From positions 50,038-114,037 of the forward strand of contig CAYOPW010000002.1 of NCBI GenBank assembly GCA_964405975.1: a stretch of DNA of 64,000 nt, written 5' to 3'. Positions 8,829 through 17,303 of this stretch are shown here, in pieces (within the stretch, counting starts at the first letter, position 1; every line of letters begins with the position of its first letter). A model generated the notes under the pieces. That model saw nothing but the letters and a program-made list of their open reading frames with translations, was not told the DNA's origin and made no database searches. A program made the translations under genes and the position numbers. Source of the DNA: Hyphomicrobium_A sp964405975 (lineage in GTDB: Bacteria; Pseudomonadota; Alphaproteobacteria; Rhizobiales; Hyphomicrobiaceae).

Positions 8829-9824
8829 CTACTTCTGCTTATCATAGGCATCGACGATACGGGCCACGAGGTCGCGGCGCACAACGTCCGCGCCCGTAAA
8901 CTGAACCGCCTCGATGCCCGGTACGCCATCCAAAAGCGCGACAGCCTCTACGAGGCCCGACTTCATGCCAAAGGGCAGATCAACCTGGCTCGGATCGCCG
9001 GTTACAACCATCTTCGAGTTTTCGCCAAGCCGCGTCAGAAACATCTTCATCTGCATGCTGGTCGTGTTCTGTGCCTCGTCAAGAATGACATAAGCGTTGG
9101 CCAGCGTGCGCCCACGCATGAATGCCAAAGGGGCAATTTCGATAACACCGGTTTCAAGCCCGCGCTCCACCTTCTCCGGCGGCAGCACATCATAAAGGGC
9201 ATCATAAAGAGGTCTCAGGTATGGGTCGACCTTTTCACGCATATCACCCGGCAAGAAACCCAATCGCTCCCCAGCCTCGACGGCCGGCCGCGACAGGATG
9301 ATGCGCTCAATCGAGCCGCGCTCAAGACAATGGGCGGCGTAGGCAACGGCAAGGTAGGTCTTGCCGGTACCTGCCGGGCCAATACCAAAAACGAGATCGA
9401 CGTGCTCCAGCGCACGCATGTAGGTGCTTTGCGTGGGCGTGCGCGCTTTGATAACGCGGCGCCGTGTTGCGATCTGCGCTTGCCCGGCGTCCGTCTCCGC
9501 CTCATCGCGCACGTGACGGATAAGACCGTCGAAGTCGCCTGCGCCGACGTGCTGCCCTTCGCAAACTCGCGCGTAGAGCTTCTCCAGCACGTCGCGCGCA
9601 ATTTCGCAGGCTGCTTCTGAGCCGTTCAGTATGACGACATTGCCGTGAGCGTGCGCTTCGATGTCGAGGCGGTCCTCGATCAGCGCCAAGTGGCTATCGT
9701 ACTCTCCCAGGAGCTTTGTCAGGTGCCGGTTATCCTCAAACGGCACCACAACGCGCTTGCTGGAAACTTGTGCCTTGGGGGCCCTCCCAGGGCCAGGTAG
9801 GGCGCTCCCACGAAATGCTGCCAA
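8829..9824 (-). CDS. phoH: PhoH-like ATPase (YbeZ)
   Basis: The 331-residue protein has a PhoH P-loop domain: Walker A in FGIGPAGTGKTYLA (about residue 145) and Walker B in AYVILDEAQN, with the following VTGDPSQVDLP typical of the family. The N-terminal part is a short KH-like region. PhoH/YbeZ works with YbeY in RNA metabolism and has predicted helicase or ATPase activity. The start is a TTG at 9824 with TGGAG six bases upstream. The conserved partner ybeY follows after 14 bases. A 121-base space separates it from miaB. Confidence 0.95.
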   Translation of the reverse strand: MAAFRGSALPGPGRAPKAQVSSKRVVVPFEDNRHLTKLLGEYDSHLALIEDRLDIEAHAHGNVVILNGSEAACEIARDVLEKLYARVCEGQHVGAGDFDGLIRHVRDEAETDAGQAQIATRRRVIKARTPTQSTYMRALEHVDLVFGIGPAGTGKTYLAVAYAAHCLERGSIERIILSRPAVEAGERLGFLPGDMREKVDPYLRPLYDALYDVLPPEKVERGLETGVIEIAPLAFMRGRTLANAYVILDEAQNTTSMQMKMFLTRLGENSKMVVTGDPSQVDLPFGMKSGLVEAVALLDGVPGIEAVQFTGADVVRRDLVARIVDAYDKQK

Positions 9825-9945
9825 TAGAGGCTCCAGTTTTCGACCGCTTCGAATCGTAATTCGATCCCAGGTAGCCTACCACAATGTACCGGCAAAGCGG
9901 CCGAGGCAGCCGGAAACGAATGTGGCGTGACATATACGCGGGCGA

Positions 9946-11406
9946 TCAGGCCGGACGTATGACACCTGCCAAACTATTGGTACCACAGCCCGAAATTTCA
10001 ACCGGCCGGATCTGGCCCATCAATTCCGGCGGCGCCTCGGCGTGGACGGCCTGTAGATAAGGTGAACGTCCGGCGAGCTGCCCAGGTCGCCGCCCCGGCT
10101 TCTCGAACAATACGGGGAGTGTTCGGCCCACACAGCGTGCGTTAAACGCCGACTGCTGGCGATCAAGCAGTTCCTGTAAGCGGAGCAGGCGGTCCGTTTT
10201 TACCGCGTCGGGCACCTGATCATCGAGCTTTCCTGCCGGCGTACCTGGCCGCGCGCTGTACTTGAAAGAATAAGCCTGCGCAAAGCCGACCTCACCAACG
10301 AGCACCAGCGTCTCCTCGAATTCAGCTTCGGTTTCGCCGGGGAAACCGACAATGATGTCGGTCGACAGCGCAATTCCAGGCCGTGCGGCCCGGATGCGGG
10401 CGACGAGATTGACGTACTCTTTTGTGGTGTGCTTGCGGTTCATCGCCGCCAGGATGCGATCGGAACCCGCCTGGAAGGGCAGATGCAGGTAAGGCATAAG
10501 CTTTTCTTCCTCGCCATGAGCTGCGATGAGATCGTCGCTCATGTCGCGAGGGTGGCTCGTGGTGTAGCGCAGCCGCTCAATGCCATCGATCTGTGCAAGG
10601 TGTTGGATCAATTGCGCCAAAGACCATGGACGCCCGTCCGGTCCCTGTCCGTGGTATGCGTTGACGTTCTGACCCAAAAGCGTGATCTCGCGCACGCCTG
10701 TCGCAGTCAACTTGCGGGCTTCCGATGCAACGTCGGCGATTGAACGCGAATACTCCATCCCGCGCGTGTAAGGGACGACGCAAAACGTGCAAAACTTGTC
10801 GCATCCCTCCTGCACGGTAAGGAAAGCTGTCACCCCGCGAGACGGCGCGCGTTCTGGTAACCGCGTGAACTTCTCTTCTTCCGGGAAGTCCGTATCGACG
10901 ACCGGCCTTGAACTTGTCTTTGCCTGACGGATTAGCTCAGGCAGACGGTGATAGCTCTGCGGGCCTACAACGAGATCGACAATCGGCGCGCGCGCGACGA
11001 TTTCCGCTCCCTCGGCCTGGGCAACACAGCCTGCAACCGCCACGACTGTTTCCCTGCCATCGGCGCTGCGCGCGTCCTTCACTTGGCGGACGCGGCCAAG
11101 ATCGGAATAGACCTTCTCTGCCGCCTTCTCGCGGATATGGCAGGTGTTGAGTATGACGAGGTCAGCATCCTCGATCGCACTTGTTTCCAAGTAGCCTTGC
11201 GCGGCAAGCGCCTCGTTCATGCGCTCAGAATCATAGACGTTCATTTGGCAGCCGAACGTCTTGATAAACACCTTTGCTTCAGGCTGAGCCGTATCGTCTT
11301 CCCGCACGGCCTTAAGCGACGATTCTATATCATCGCCTTCGTCATCAATCGAGTCTGTCGGCAGCCGGTCTTGCATTGCATCCACACGCCTAGCTTTATG
11401 TTGCAT
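9946..11406 (-). CDS. miaB: tRNA-2-methylthio-N6-dimethylallyladenosine synthase MiaB
   Basis: MiaB is a radical-SAM methylthiotransferase acting on i6A37 of tRNA. The 486-residue protein has the N-terminal UPF0004 domain with its three cluster cysteines (TFGCQMN, LNTCHIREKA, VAGCVAQAEG), the radical-SAM motif C-x3-C-x2-C (CDKFCTFC) and a C-terminal TRAM domain. The first 40 residues are an acidic, unconserved extension; an internal ATG ten codons in is a possible start. It lies between the PlsC-like acyltransferase and phoH as in other Hyphomicrobiales. Confidence 0.97.
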   Translation of the reverse strand: MQHKARRVDAMQDRLPTDSIDDEGDDIESSLKAVREDDTAQPEAKVFIKTFGCQMNVYDSERMNEALAAQGYLETSAIEDADLVILNTCHIREKAAEKVYSDLGRVRQVKDARSADGRETVVAVAGCVAQAEGAEIVARAPIVDLVVGPQSYHRLPELIRQAKTSSRPVVDTDFPEEEKFTRLPERAPSRGVTAFLTVQEGCDKFCTFCVVPYTRGMEYSRSIADVASEARKLTATGVREITLLGQNVNAYHGQGPDGRPWSLAQLIQHLAQIDGIERLRYTTSHPRDMSDDLIAAHGEEEKLMPYLHLPFQAGSDRILAAMNRKHTTKEYVNLVARIRAARPGIALSTDIIVGFPGETEAEFEETLVLVGEVGFAQAYSFKYSARPGTPAGKLDDQVPDAVKTDRLLRLQELLDRQQSAFNARCVGRTLPVLFEKPGRRPGQLAGRSPYLQAVHAEAPPELMGQIRPVEISGCGTNSLAGVIRPA

Positions 11407-11466
11407 GGCAGCATTGTCGGAGCGGTTTGTCCAGCTTTGGTCAGCAAATACTATGCCGCAGGGTTA

Positions 11467-12351
11467 TCAAACCCACTTCTGCTGTGGCCGTTTTGCAGGG
11501 TGCGGTGCGGCCGTTGCGGCAGTATCTGCAAGCGGAACTGAAATGGTAAGTGGCTCGTGAGCTGGCTTGCCGCGCAAGATTCGCACGACGTTTTCACGGA
11601 CCTGCGCCTCGCTGTGGCGTGCCAAATGTTTGCGGTCGGCAAACTCGGCCAGCGGTACCGGCTGCCCGATGCGGATGTGCACATCGAGCGGCCCAGCTTT
11701 CAAAAGGCGCCACGCGTGGCTGCGCATTTCCATGTCGCCGTACCAGCCAACAAACGGGCGGTCAGCCCGGCCAAGCGGGATGCCGTGGAGCTTTGTGTAA
11801 ACGAGCGAGAGCGTCTGCACGACTGCATCCGGCGCACACTCGCCGGTTTTGCCCGAAGGCTTTGCCGCTGCGAACAGCGACGTCATGAAAGGTAATACGC
11901 GGTTCCCATCGCTTGACGTCCCTTCTGCGAACAGTATCAGGGTATCACCCTGCGCTAGCCGCCTTAGGATCTCGTTGGCAGCCTGTCCGACCGCGGTGCG
12001 ACGGCTGCGATCAATGAATATAGAGCGCTGCAACCGTGCGAGCGAGGAGACAAACGGCCAGCCGCCGACCTCCTTCTTCGCTACAAACGACACGGGCGCG
12101 ACCGCGGATAACACCGGGATGTCGAGCCAGGACGTGTGATTGGACACCACCAGGACGGGCTTGTTTGCCGCGAGGTCGCCTTCAATCGTAATGCGTATTC
12201 CGAGCAGCCGGCAGACGTTTCGATGATACCAATTGGGAAAGGTGCGTGCGAGCCGCGGGCTAAGGCGCAAAAATGCGGCCTGGACAGCCATAAGCGGAAC
12301 GGTGAAGGCAAAGAAGCCAGTCAGAATTGTCCCGCCCCTAAATGCTCCCAT
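11467..12351 (-). CDS. 1-acyl-glycerol-3-phosphate acyltransferase family (PlsC or OlsA)
   Basis: The 294-residue protein has the acyltransferase motifs NHTSWLD (H-x4-D), FIDRSRR and FAEGTSSDG. An N-terminal hydrophobic segment (about 12-35) anchors it to the membrane. Family members transfer an acyl chain to lysophosphatidic acid or, for OlsA, to lyso-ornithine lipid. In Sinorhizobium the olsA gene sits at this position near miaB, and this window also encodes an OlsB-type enzyme (31411-32385). OlsA activity is therefore plausible, but PlsC activity cannot be excluded by motif. It lies between fur/mur and miaB on the same strand. Confidence 0.85.
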   Translation of the reverse strand: MGAFRGGTILTGFFAFTVPLMAVQAAFLRLSPRLARTFPNWYHRNVCRLLGIRITIEGDLAANKPVLVVSNHTSWLDIPVLSAVAPVSFVAKKEVGGWPFVSSLARLQRSIFIDRSRRTAVGQAANEILRRLAQGDTLILFAEGTSSDGNRVLPFMTSLFAAAKPSGKTGECAPDAVVQTLSLVYTKLHGIPLGRADRPFVGWYGDMEMRSHAWRLLKAGPLDVHIRIGQPVPLAEFADRKHLARHSEAQVRENVVRILRGKPAHEPLTISVPLADTAATAAPHPAKRPQQKWV

Positions 12352-12378
12352 TGCGCCTCTCCAGATGCGATCGCTCGA

Positions 12379-12825
12379 TTATTTTTTTTTCCTCATTGGC
12401 TTGGCGCGAACACCATAGAGTTCAAGCCGATGGCCGACCAGCCTGAAGCCGAGTTCGCGCGCAATTCGCTCTTGTAGCGCCTCAATCGATTCGTTGCGAA
12501 ACTCGATGACGCGGCCTGATTCGACATCGATGAGATGATCATGGTGGCCACGTGCTGCCTCCTCATAGCGCCCGCGCCCAAGACCGAAATCGTGCCGCTC
12601 TAGGATGCCCTTGTCCGCAAAGAGCTTCAGTGTCCTGTAAACTGTCGAAAGAGAAATCCGGCTATCGATCTCGTTAGCGCGACGATGTACCTCTTCGACG
12701 TCGGGGTGATCCTTTGCAGCACATAGAACACGCGCAATCACCCGGCGCTGCCCGGTCATCCGTAAGCCCTGCTTTGCACACAAGAGCTCAATGCGGTTCA
12801 AGACTCTGTCTCGCATTTCGGACAT
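12379..12825 (-). CDS. fur: Fur-family metalloregulator, alphaproteobacterial Fur/Mur type
   Basis: The 148-residue protein has a winged helix (GLRMTGQRRVIARVL, ISLSTVYRTLKLF) and the Fur dimerisation domain with HHDHLIDVESGRVIEF. The C-terminal CxxC pairs of enterobacterial Fur are absent; only two N-terminal cysteines are present. This is typical of alphaproteobacterial Fur, which in many rhizobia acts as Mur, a manganese-responsive regulator. The basic tail ends RKKK. It lies between rimI and the acyltransferase gene, with a candidate promoter at 12883-12911. Metal specificity cannot be decided from sequence alone. Confidence 0.92.
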   Translation of the reverse strand: MSEMRDRVLNRIELLCAKQGLRMTGQRRVIARVLCAAKDHPDVEEVHRRANEIDSRISLSTVYRTLKLFADKGILERHDFGLGRGRYEEAARGHHDHLIDVESGRVIEFRNESIEALQERIARELGFRLVGHRLELYGVRAKPMRKKK

Positions 12826-12882
12826 GCAGAAGCGGCCGATTCAGCTGACGCTCTAATTAGCCCACCCTATGATGGCGTGCCT

Positions 12883-12911
12883 GTTATATGAGCGCGCTTC
12901 CAGCCCGTCTA
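12883..12911 (-). promoter_or_regulatory. Candidate sigma-70 promoter for fur/mur
   Basis: Minus-strand TAGACG, 17 bases, then TATAAC. The -10 matches consensus at five of six bases; the -35 is poor. It lies about 58 bases before the fur start, in the only sizeable gap between rimI and fur. Inferred by eye. Confidence 0.3.
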
Positions 12912-12932
12912 CCAGTGCCACCACCCTCACTC

Positions 12933-13421
12933 TTAGAGCTTTAGAGCAAGGAGAACGGCGTCGACTGGCTCAGAGCCAGATGTCTGATAATAGTCCTTAC
13001 GGCGACCGACCTCGGCGAAACCTAGGTTGTCATATAGGGCCGCCGCCGCCGCGTTGTCCTCTGCGACTTCCAAATAGAGCCGCTTTGCGTCCGCGCGCGT
13101 TGCCGCGCGCGCTAAGCCTTCGATCATTGTTCGTGCAAGGCCGCGGCGCTGCCACTCGGGGGCGACGCCAATGGATAGAATCTCTGCCTCGTCGGCTGCC
13201 AACTGTCCAATCACAAACCCAGCCATCGCTTTGGGCTCGCCTACTTGCGCAACAAGCGCCGCAGCGGCGGGATGCTCGATCAGTGCAGCGATACTCTTCT
13301 CGCCCCACGGCGGAACGAAAAGCTTCGCGTGTAAAGCTGCGATCTCCGTGACGCGGTCAGGACTCGCCCACAAGAGGCTGACGTTCTTCGGATCGAGCGT
13401 GGCGTCTTTCGTTGAACTCAT
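12933..13421 (-). CDS. rimI: Ribosomal protein S18-alanine N-acetyltransferase RimI (GNAT)
   Basis: The 162-residue GNAT protein has the acetyl-CoA loop in GVAPEWQRRGLARTMIEGL and the C-terminal NAAAAALYDNLGFAEVGRRKDYY typical of RimI. RimI acetylates the N terminus of ribosomal protein S18; in some species it acts on other substrates. Its ATG overlaps the tsaB stop by four bases (ATGA), and the tsaB-rimI pair is conserved across alphaproteobacteria. The first 25 residues are not conserved. Confidence 0.92.
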   Translation of the reverse strand: MSSTKDATLDPKNVSLLWASPDRVTEIAALHAKLFVPPWGEKSIAALIEHPAAAALVAQVGEPKAMAGFVIGQLAADEAEILSIGVAPEWQRRGLARTMIEGLARAATRADAKRLYLEVAEDNAAAAALYDNLGFAEVGRRKDYYQTSGSEPVDAVLLALKL

Positions 13422-14128
13422 GGCTCAGCTCGCGCGATGGATTTACCGTCCTGCGGTTTGGCATCAGGAGGGCGCAGATAGAGGGGGACAAGCGCCCCTT
13501 CGATGACCGGAAGCGCAATAGCCATACGTGCTAATGCGGTTGCCTCTGGCAGCAGCTCGGCAAAGTGAGAAACAGCTTGTCTTCCCCGCTGCGCTGCTAC
13601 GGCTGCAACCATTTCCGCTCCAGATCCGGCAATAAGCAATGGTCCGTCGCCGCCGAGTCTGGAGGCCTCATCGATGGAAAGCAACATGGGCGGCGACTTT
13701 GGGTCTAGCCCGCCCATCCCGAAAAGCTGCACATAAGCCTGATTGCGGCGCGCATCGACAGCAATAGCGAGATCGCTCTCCAGCCTGCTACGTCTTAGTT
13801 CGCCGGCGGCAACCTCGGCCATTACCGCAAGACTCGTCGTGCTGACAATCTCAATTTGTGTCGCCAGCGCCAGACCACGGGCCGCAGCAGCGCCGATTCG
13901 CGTCCCTGTGAACGTACCTGGCCCGAAGGTGACGGCAATACGATCAATATCAGCAAAAGCGACGCCAGCGCGTCTCATCGACTCATCGACAAACGGTATG
14001 AGCTTTTCTGCATGGCCGGTTGCGAAGCGCTCGCTCACACCGGCGAGCTCGGTCACGTCGTCGTCTCCATGCTGGGCAACGCATACAGAGCACGCATCAA
14101 AACAGGTATCGAAAGCCAAAATCTTCAT
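13418..14128 (-). CDS. tsaB: tRNA threonylcarbamoyladenosine biosynthesis protein TsaB
   Basis: TsaB is the non-catalytic ASKHA-fold partner of TsaD in synthesis of t6A37 in tRNA. The 236-residue protein begins MKILAFDTCFDACSV and carries GHAEKLIPFVD and FGPGTFTGTRIG, the conserved YgjD/YeaZ-like N-terminal core. The C-terminal half is shorter and less conserved, as usual for TsaB. Its partner gene tsaD is also in the window (57387-58490). It is coupled to rimI by a four-base overlap. Confidence 0.95.
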   Translation of the reverse strand: MKILAFDTCFDACSVCVAQHGDDDVTELAGVSERFATGHAEKLIPFVDESMRRAGVAFADIDRIAVTFGPGTFTGTRIGAAAARGLALATQIEIVSTTSLAVMAEVAAGELRRSRLESDLAIAVDARRNQAYVQLFGMGGLDPKSPPMLLSIDEASRLGGDGPLLIAGSGAEMVAAVAAQRGRQAVSHFAELLPEATALARMAIALPVIEGALVPLYLRPPDAKPQDGKSIARAEP

Positions 14129-14200
14129 GGAACTGAATCTATATGCAGCTCATTCGGGTTTCACCACGCGAAATCGCCGCGCCAACAAATCACTTGTGCG

Positions 14201-14791
14201 TTAGACGACTTTTGCCATTTCATGGAATTCAAAGCGCGGCGAACGTGGCCGGACGCCGCTGGGATCGCCGTATCCGAGATTGCATAAGAAATTCGATCTT
14301 ATGCTCGTGCCAGCGAAGAACGCTTTGTCAACGCCAGCGTTGTCGAAGCCGGACATAGGCCCGCAGTCGAGTCCCAGCGCGCGTGCTGCAAGAATGAGAT
14401 AGCCGCCTTGCAGCGTACCGTTACGAAAGGCCGTCTCTTGGATCTTCTCGGGCTTGCCGGCAAACCAGCTCCTGGCATCCGTATGCGGAAAAAGCTTCGG
14501 CAGGTGCTCATAGAATTCCATATCGTAGCCAATGATGGCACATACCGGCGCTTTCATTGTCTTGTCGCGATTGCCCTCACTCAAGTGCGGCTTGAGGCGC
14601 TCCTTTGCTTCCTTTGACTTCACGAAGGCAATCCGCGCCGGCGAACAGTTGGCACTGGTCGGCGCCATGATCAAAAGTTGGACGAGTTGCTCCAAAACGG
14701 TGTCGGGAACGTCCTTCGGTTCCCATTTGTTATGCGTACGGGCATCCAGAAATACCTGGCGAAGGGCGGCATGATCGATCGGATTCGACAT
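14201..14791 (-). CDS. rutE: Nitroreductase-family protein, RutE-like (malonic semialdehyde reductase)
   Basis: The 196-residue protein has the same length as E. coli RutE and the family's start (LRQVFLDARTHNKW), FMN-contact region MAPTSANCSPARI, and LAARALGLDCGPMSGFDN. RutE reduces malonic semialdehyde to 3-hydroxypropionate in pyrimidine degradation; related flavoenzymes reduce other aldehydes or nitro compounds. I chose the ATG at 14791 because GGAG lies seven bases upstream; the open frame extends 14 codons further. No other rut genes are nearby, so its physiological substrate is open. It lies between nfuA (with a terminator in between) and tsaB. Confidence 0.85.
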   Translation of the reverse strand: MSNPIDHAALRQVFLDARTHNKWEPKDVPDTVLEQLVQLLIMAPTSANCSPARIAFVKSKEAKERLKPHLSEGNRDKTMKAPVCAIIGYDMEFYEHLPKLFPHTDARSWFAGKPEKIQETAFRNGTLQGGYLILAARALGLDCGPMSGFDNAGVDKAFFAGTSIRSNFLCNLGYGDPSGVRPRSPRFEFHEMAKVV

Positions 14792-14831
14792 GAGCGGCTC
14801 CGTTGGCAGCAAAACTGGCCGCCACCCTAAC

Positions 14832-14860
14832 AAAAAACCCCGCCCTGCCGGCGGGGTTTC
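14832..14860 (-). terminator. Rho-independent terminator after nfuA
   Basis: A perfect ten-base stem (AAACCCCGCC pairing with GGCGGGGTTT, 14835-14844 and 14850-14859) with a five-base loop is followed on the minus strand by TTTTTTG. It lies just below the nfuA stop and above the rutE-like start, so it should separate nfuA transcripts from that gene. Confidence 0.9.
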
Positions 14861-14881
14861 AAAAATTCATACCGCTTAACC

Positions 14882-15436
14882 CTAGACGGCCTGAACTTCC
14901 TGCACTTCAGGGCAGAAGTGGCGCAAGAGGTTCTCGATACCGTGACGCAGCGTCGCGGTCGAGCTGGGACAGCCCGCGCAGGCGCCTCGCATATGCAGAT
15001 AGACGATGCCGTCGCGAAAGCCGGAGAACGTTATGTCGCCGCCATCCTGGGCGACAGCGGGGCGAACGCGAGTCTCCAACAGCTCCTTAATCGTTGCAAC
15101 GACCGCCTCATCCTTAGGATCGACAGTGCTTTCGACGGTATCGTTGGCACCGTCCTCAGCAACGACAGGCGTGCCCGATACGTAGTGCTCCATGATGGCG
15201 CCGAGGATCATTGGCTTGAGGTGCTGCCACTCCGCATCCCCCTTCGTCACCGAGATGAAGTCGGAACCCAAGAAAACACCCTTCACGCCCTTGATATTAA
15301 ACAGGCGCGTTGCAAGCGGCGAAGCAAGTGCTTCGCTCTTATCGCGGAAATCGGCCGTGCCTTCTTTCAGCACCGACTTGCCCGGAATAAACTTGAGGGT
15401 TGCCGGATTGGGCGTCGCCTCAGTTTGAATAAACAT
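14882..15436 (-). CDS. nfuA: NfuA-type iron-sulfur cluster scaffold (NifU-like)
   Basis: The 184-residue protein has an N-terminal Nfu/Scaffold_N domain (MFIQTEATPNPATLKF at its start) and a C-terminal NifU domain with the cluster cysteines in RGACAGCPSS. It carries [4Fe-4S] clusters to target proteins such as radical-SAM enzymes, for example MiaB encoded nearby. I chose the ATG at 15436 with GGAGG nine bases upstream; the open frame continues 11 codons further but that part is not family-like. A strong terminator follows at 14832-14860. Confidence 0.96.
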   Translation of the reverse strand: MFIQTEATPNPATLKFIPGKSVLKEGTADFRDKSEALASPLATRLFNIKGVKGVFLGSDFISVTKGDAEWQHLKPMILGAIMEHYVSGTPVVAEDGANDTVESTVDPKDEAVVATIKELLETRVRPAVAQDGGDITFSGFRDGIVYLHMRGACAGCPSSTATLRHGIENLLRHFCPEVQEVQAV

Positions 15437-15564
15437 CGCCAATTGCCTCCATACTGGCTGGGCGCCCATGCCCTCTGAAGGGGCAGCCTTAGCTAGGGGC
15501 TTCTTAGAATGACTCTAAAGATAGTCCGCCGCGATCAGAATTTCGAGAGCTTTCGGCAAATCGT

Positions 15565-16074
15565 TCACGCCAAAGCTTGAATATCCTCTAGTTCCAAGGT
15601 CCCGGGCACGATCGTTACAGGGATGGGGAAGCTGCCAGCCGCAGTGCCGGCCGCAAGCGACGCTACCAAAGGTCCGGGCCCCGCCGGATCCGTCGACGCC
15701 CCGAGCACGAGGACGGCGATGTCTTCGTCCTCGTCGATCAGCTTGCGGATTTCGTCGCCCTTGACGCCTTCTCGAATGACATCCTCAGAGGCAACGTCCT
15801 CGAAACCCGCCAGATTGAGTTTGCGCCGGAACATGCGGAAAAGCGCTTTGGCCTTTGTTGTTTCCTCTTCGACCTGCTGCTGGCGCACGTTGATCCAATG
15901 CTGGAATTCCTGAGGCACGATCACATAGAGCATGACGAGGGAACCCGACGAGCGTTGGATGCGGCTCGCGGCGTAGTAAAGAGCGCAATCCACCTCCTGG
16001 CTCTCGTCGACGATGAGCAGGAATTTGCGGAAGTGGCCCGATTCGAATGAGCGGCGCTTCTTCTTCATATTCAT
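15565..16074 (-). CDS. Universal stress protein (UspA family)
   Basis: The 169-residue single-domain protein starts with a basic segment (MNMKKKRRSFESG), then FRKFLLIVDESQEVDCALYYAA and ends LVLGASTDP...VTIVPG, the usual Usp fold pattern. The C-terminal glycine-rich loop resembles the nucleotide-binding G-x2-G-x9-G(S/T) signature but is not exact, so ATP binding is uncertain. It lies between trpS and nfuA on the same strand, a conserved position in Hyphomicrobiales. Function is not known beyond family membership. Confidence 0.88.
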   Translation of the reverse strand: MNMKKKRRSFESGHFRKFLLIVDESQEVDCALYYAASRIQRSSGSLVMLYVIVPQEFQHWINVRQQQVEEETTKAKALFRMFRRKLNLAGFEDVASEDVIREGVKGDEIRKLIDEDEDIAVLVLGASTDPAGPGPLVASLAAGTAAGSFPIPVTIVPGTLELEDIQALA

Positions 16075-16193
16075 GCAGCCATGCTGCCACGAGGTGATGA
16101 CGCCGACAATATGGCCGCAAACTGTATTCGAGCGGCACCGTCAGCTGATCCGGTTAGCTGCGGCACGAGCTTTGGCGACCCAGCCCCTCTTGC

Positions 16194-17231
16194 TCATGCG
16201 TGAACAAAGCCAACAATGTCCTTTACCTTATCGATCACGGGCCGGGCAATCGCTCGCGCGCGAGCGGCGCCATCAGCGAGAATGCGGTCAATCTCACCTT
16301 CGTCGGCCAAGAGATGCTTGGTTTCGTCTGCGATAGGCACAAGCCGCGTTACGCATAGCTCGGCGAGCGCCTTCTTAAAGCTGGAAAACTGCGCGCCGCC
16401 GAACTCCTTGAGCACATCGGCTTTCGTCTCGTCTGACAACGCTGCGTAAATGCCAACAAGGTTCTCCGCCTCGGCGCGCGCCTCTAATCCCTTTTCTTCG
16501 GAGGGAAGCGGTTCAGGGTCGGTCCGAGCCTTTTGGATCTTCTTCGCTACCGTGTCGGCATCATCCGTAAGGTTGATGCGCGACAATTCGGACGGCTCCG
16601 ATTTCGACATTTTTTTGGTGCCGTCACGCAAACTCATGACGCGCGTTGCGGGTCCTGTGATGACCGGCTCTGGCTGTGGAAAGAAGATGCCGTCCTCGTA
16701 ACCAGCCTTCTCAATCCAGGGCCCAAAGTCGTTATTGAACTTCTGCGCGATGTCGCGGGACAGTTCCAAGTGTTGCTTCTGATCGTGCCCGACTGGAACG
16801 TGCGTGGCCTGGTAAGCAAGAATGTCAGCCGCCATTAGGTTGGGATAGACGTAGAGCCCGACGGACGCGTTCTCACGATCCTTGCCAGCTTTCTCCTTGA
16901 ATTGTGTCATACGATTGAGCCAGCCGAGGCGAGCAACGCAATTGAAGACCCATGCAAGCTCGGCGTGCTCGGAAACTTCGCTCTGGTTGAACAGAATGCT
17001 GCGTTTAGGGTCGAGGCCCGAGGCGATGTAGGCAGCCGTCACCTGACGAATGGCCGATCTCAACTCATCGGGATTCTGCCATATGGTGATCGCGTGCATA
17101 TCCACCACGCAGTAGATGCACTCGTGCGTCTCCTGGAGCTTGATCCACTGCAGCATGGCACCGAGATAGTTGCCGAGGTGCAGGCTGCCCGTGGGCTGCA
17201 TGCCGGAAAAGACTCTCTCCTGAAATGCCAT
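16194..17231 (-). CDS. trpS: Tryptophanyl-tRNA synthetase
   Basis: Class I aminoacyl-tRNA synthetase charging tRNA-Trp. The HIGH-type motif is in SLHLGNYLG near the N terminus and the KMSKS motif is KKMSKSEPS; both are intact. I chose the ATG at 17231 (MAFQERVFSG, 345 aa) because GGAGG sits seven bases upstream; the open frame continues 18 codons with unrelated Arg/Gly-rich sequence. It follows murJ and precedes the Usp gene on the same strand. Confidence 0.98.
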   Translation of the reverse strand: MAFQERVFSGMQPTGSLHLGNYLGAMLQWIKLQETHECIYCVVDMHAITIWQNPDELRSAIRQVTAAYIASGLDPKRSILFNQSEVSEHAELAWVFNCVARLGWLNRMTQFKEKAGKDRENASVGLYVYPNLMAADILAYQATHVPVGHDQKQHLELSRDIAQKFNNDFGPWIEKAGYEDGIFFPQPEPVITGPATRVMSLRDGTKKMSKSEPSELSRINLTDDADTVAKKIQKARTDPEPLPSEEKGLEARAEAENLVGIYAALSDETKADVLKEFGGAQFSSFKKALAELCVTRLVPIADETKHLLADEGEIDRILADGAARARAIARPVIDKVKDIVGFVHA

Positions 17232-17303
17232 GGGTCTCCCTCCTCGGCCGGCGCGCGTTATCGCGTGTGGGCGCAGCGCGCGCAAGCCCTGGCAATCGCT
17301 GCT

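Noticed and set aside
8793..9620. 275-codon plus-strand frame opposite phoH
   Set aside because: Shadow of phoH; the phoH frame has intact Walker motifs.
12379..12400. A/T-rich run at the end of fur as terminator
   Set aside because: The run encodes the terminal lysines of Fur and has no GC-rich hairpin before it.
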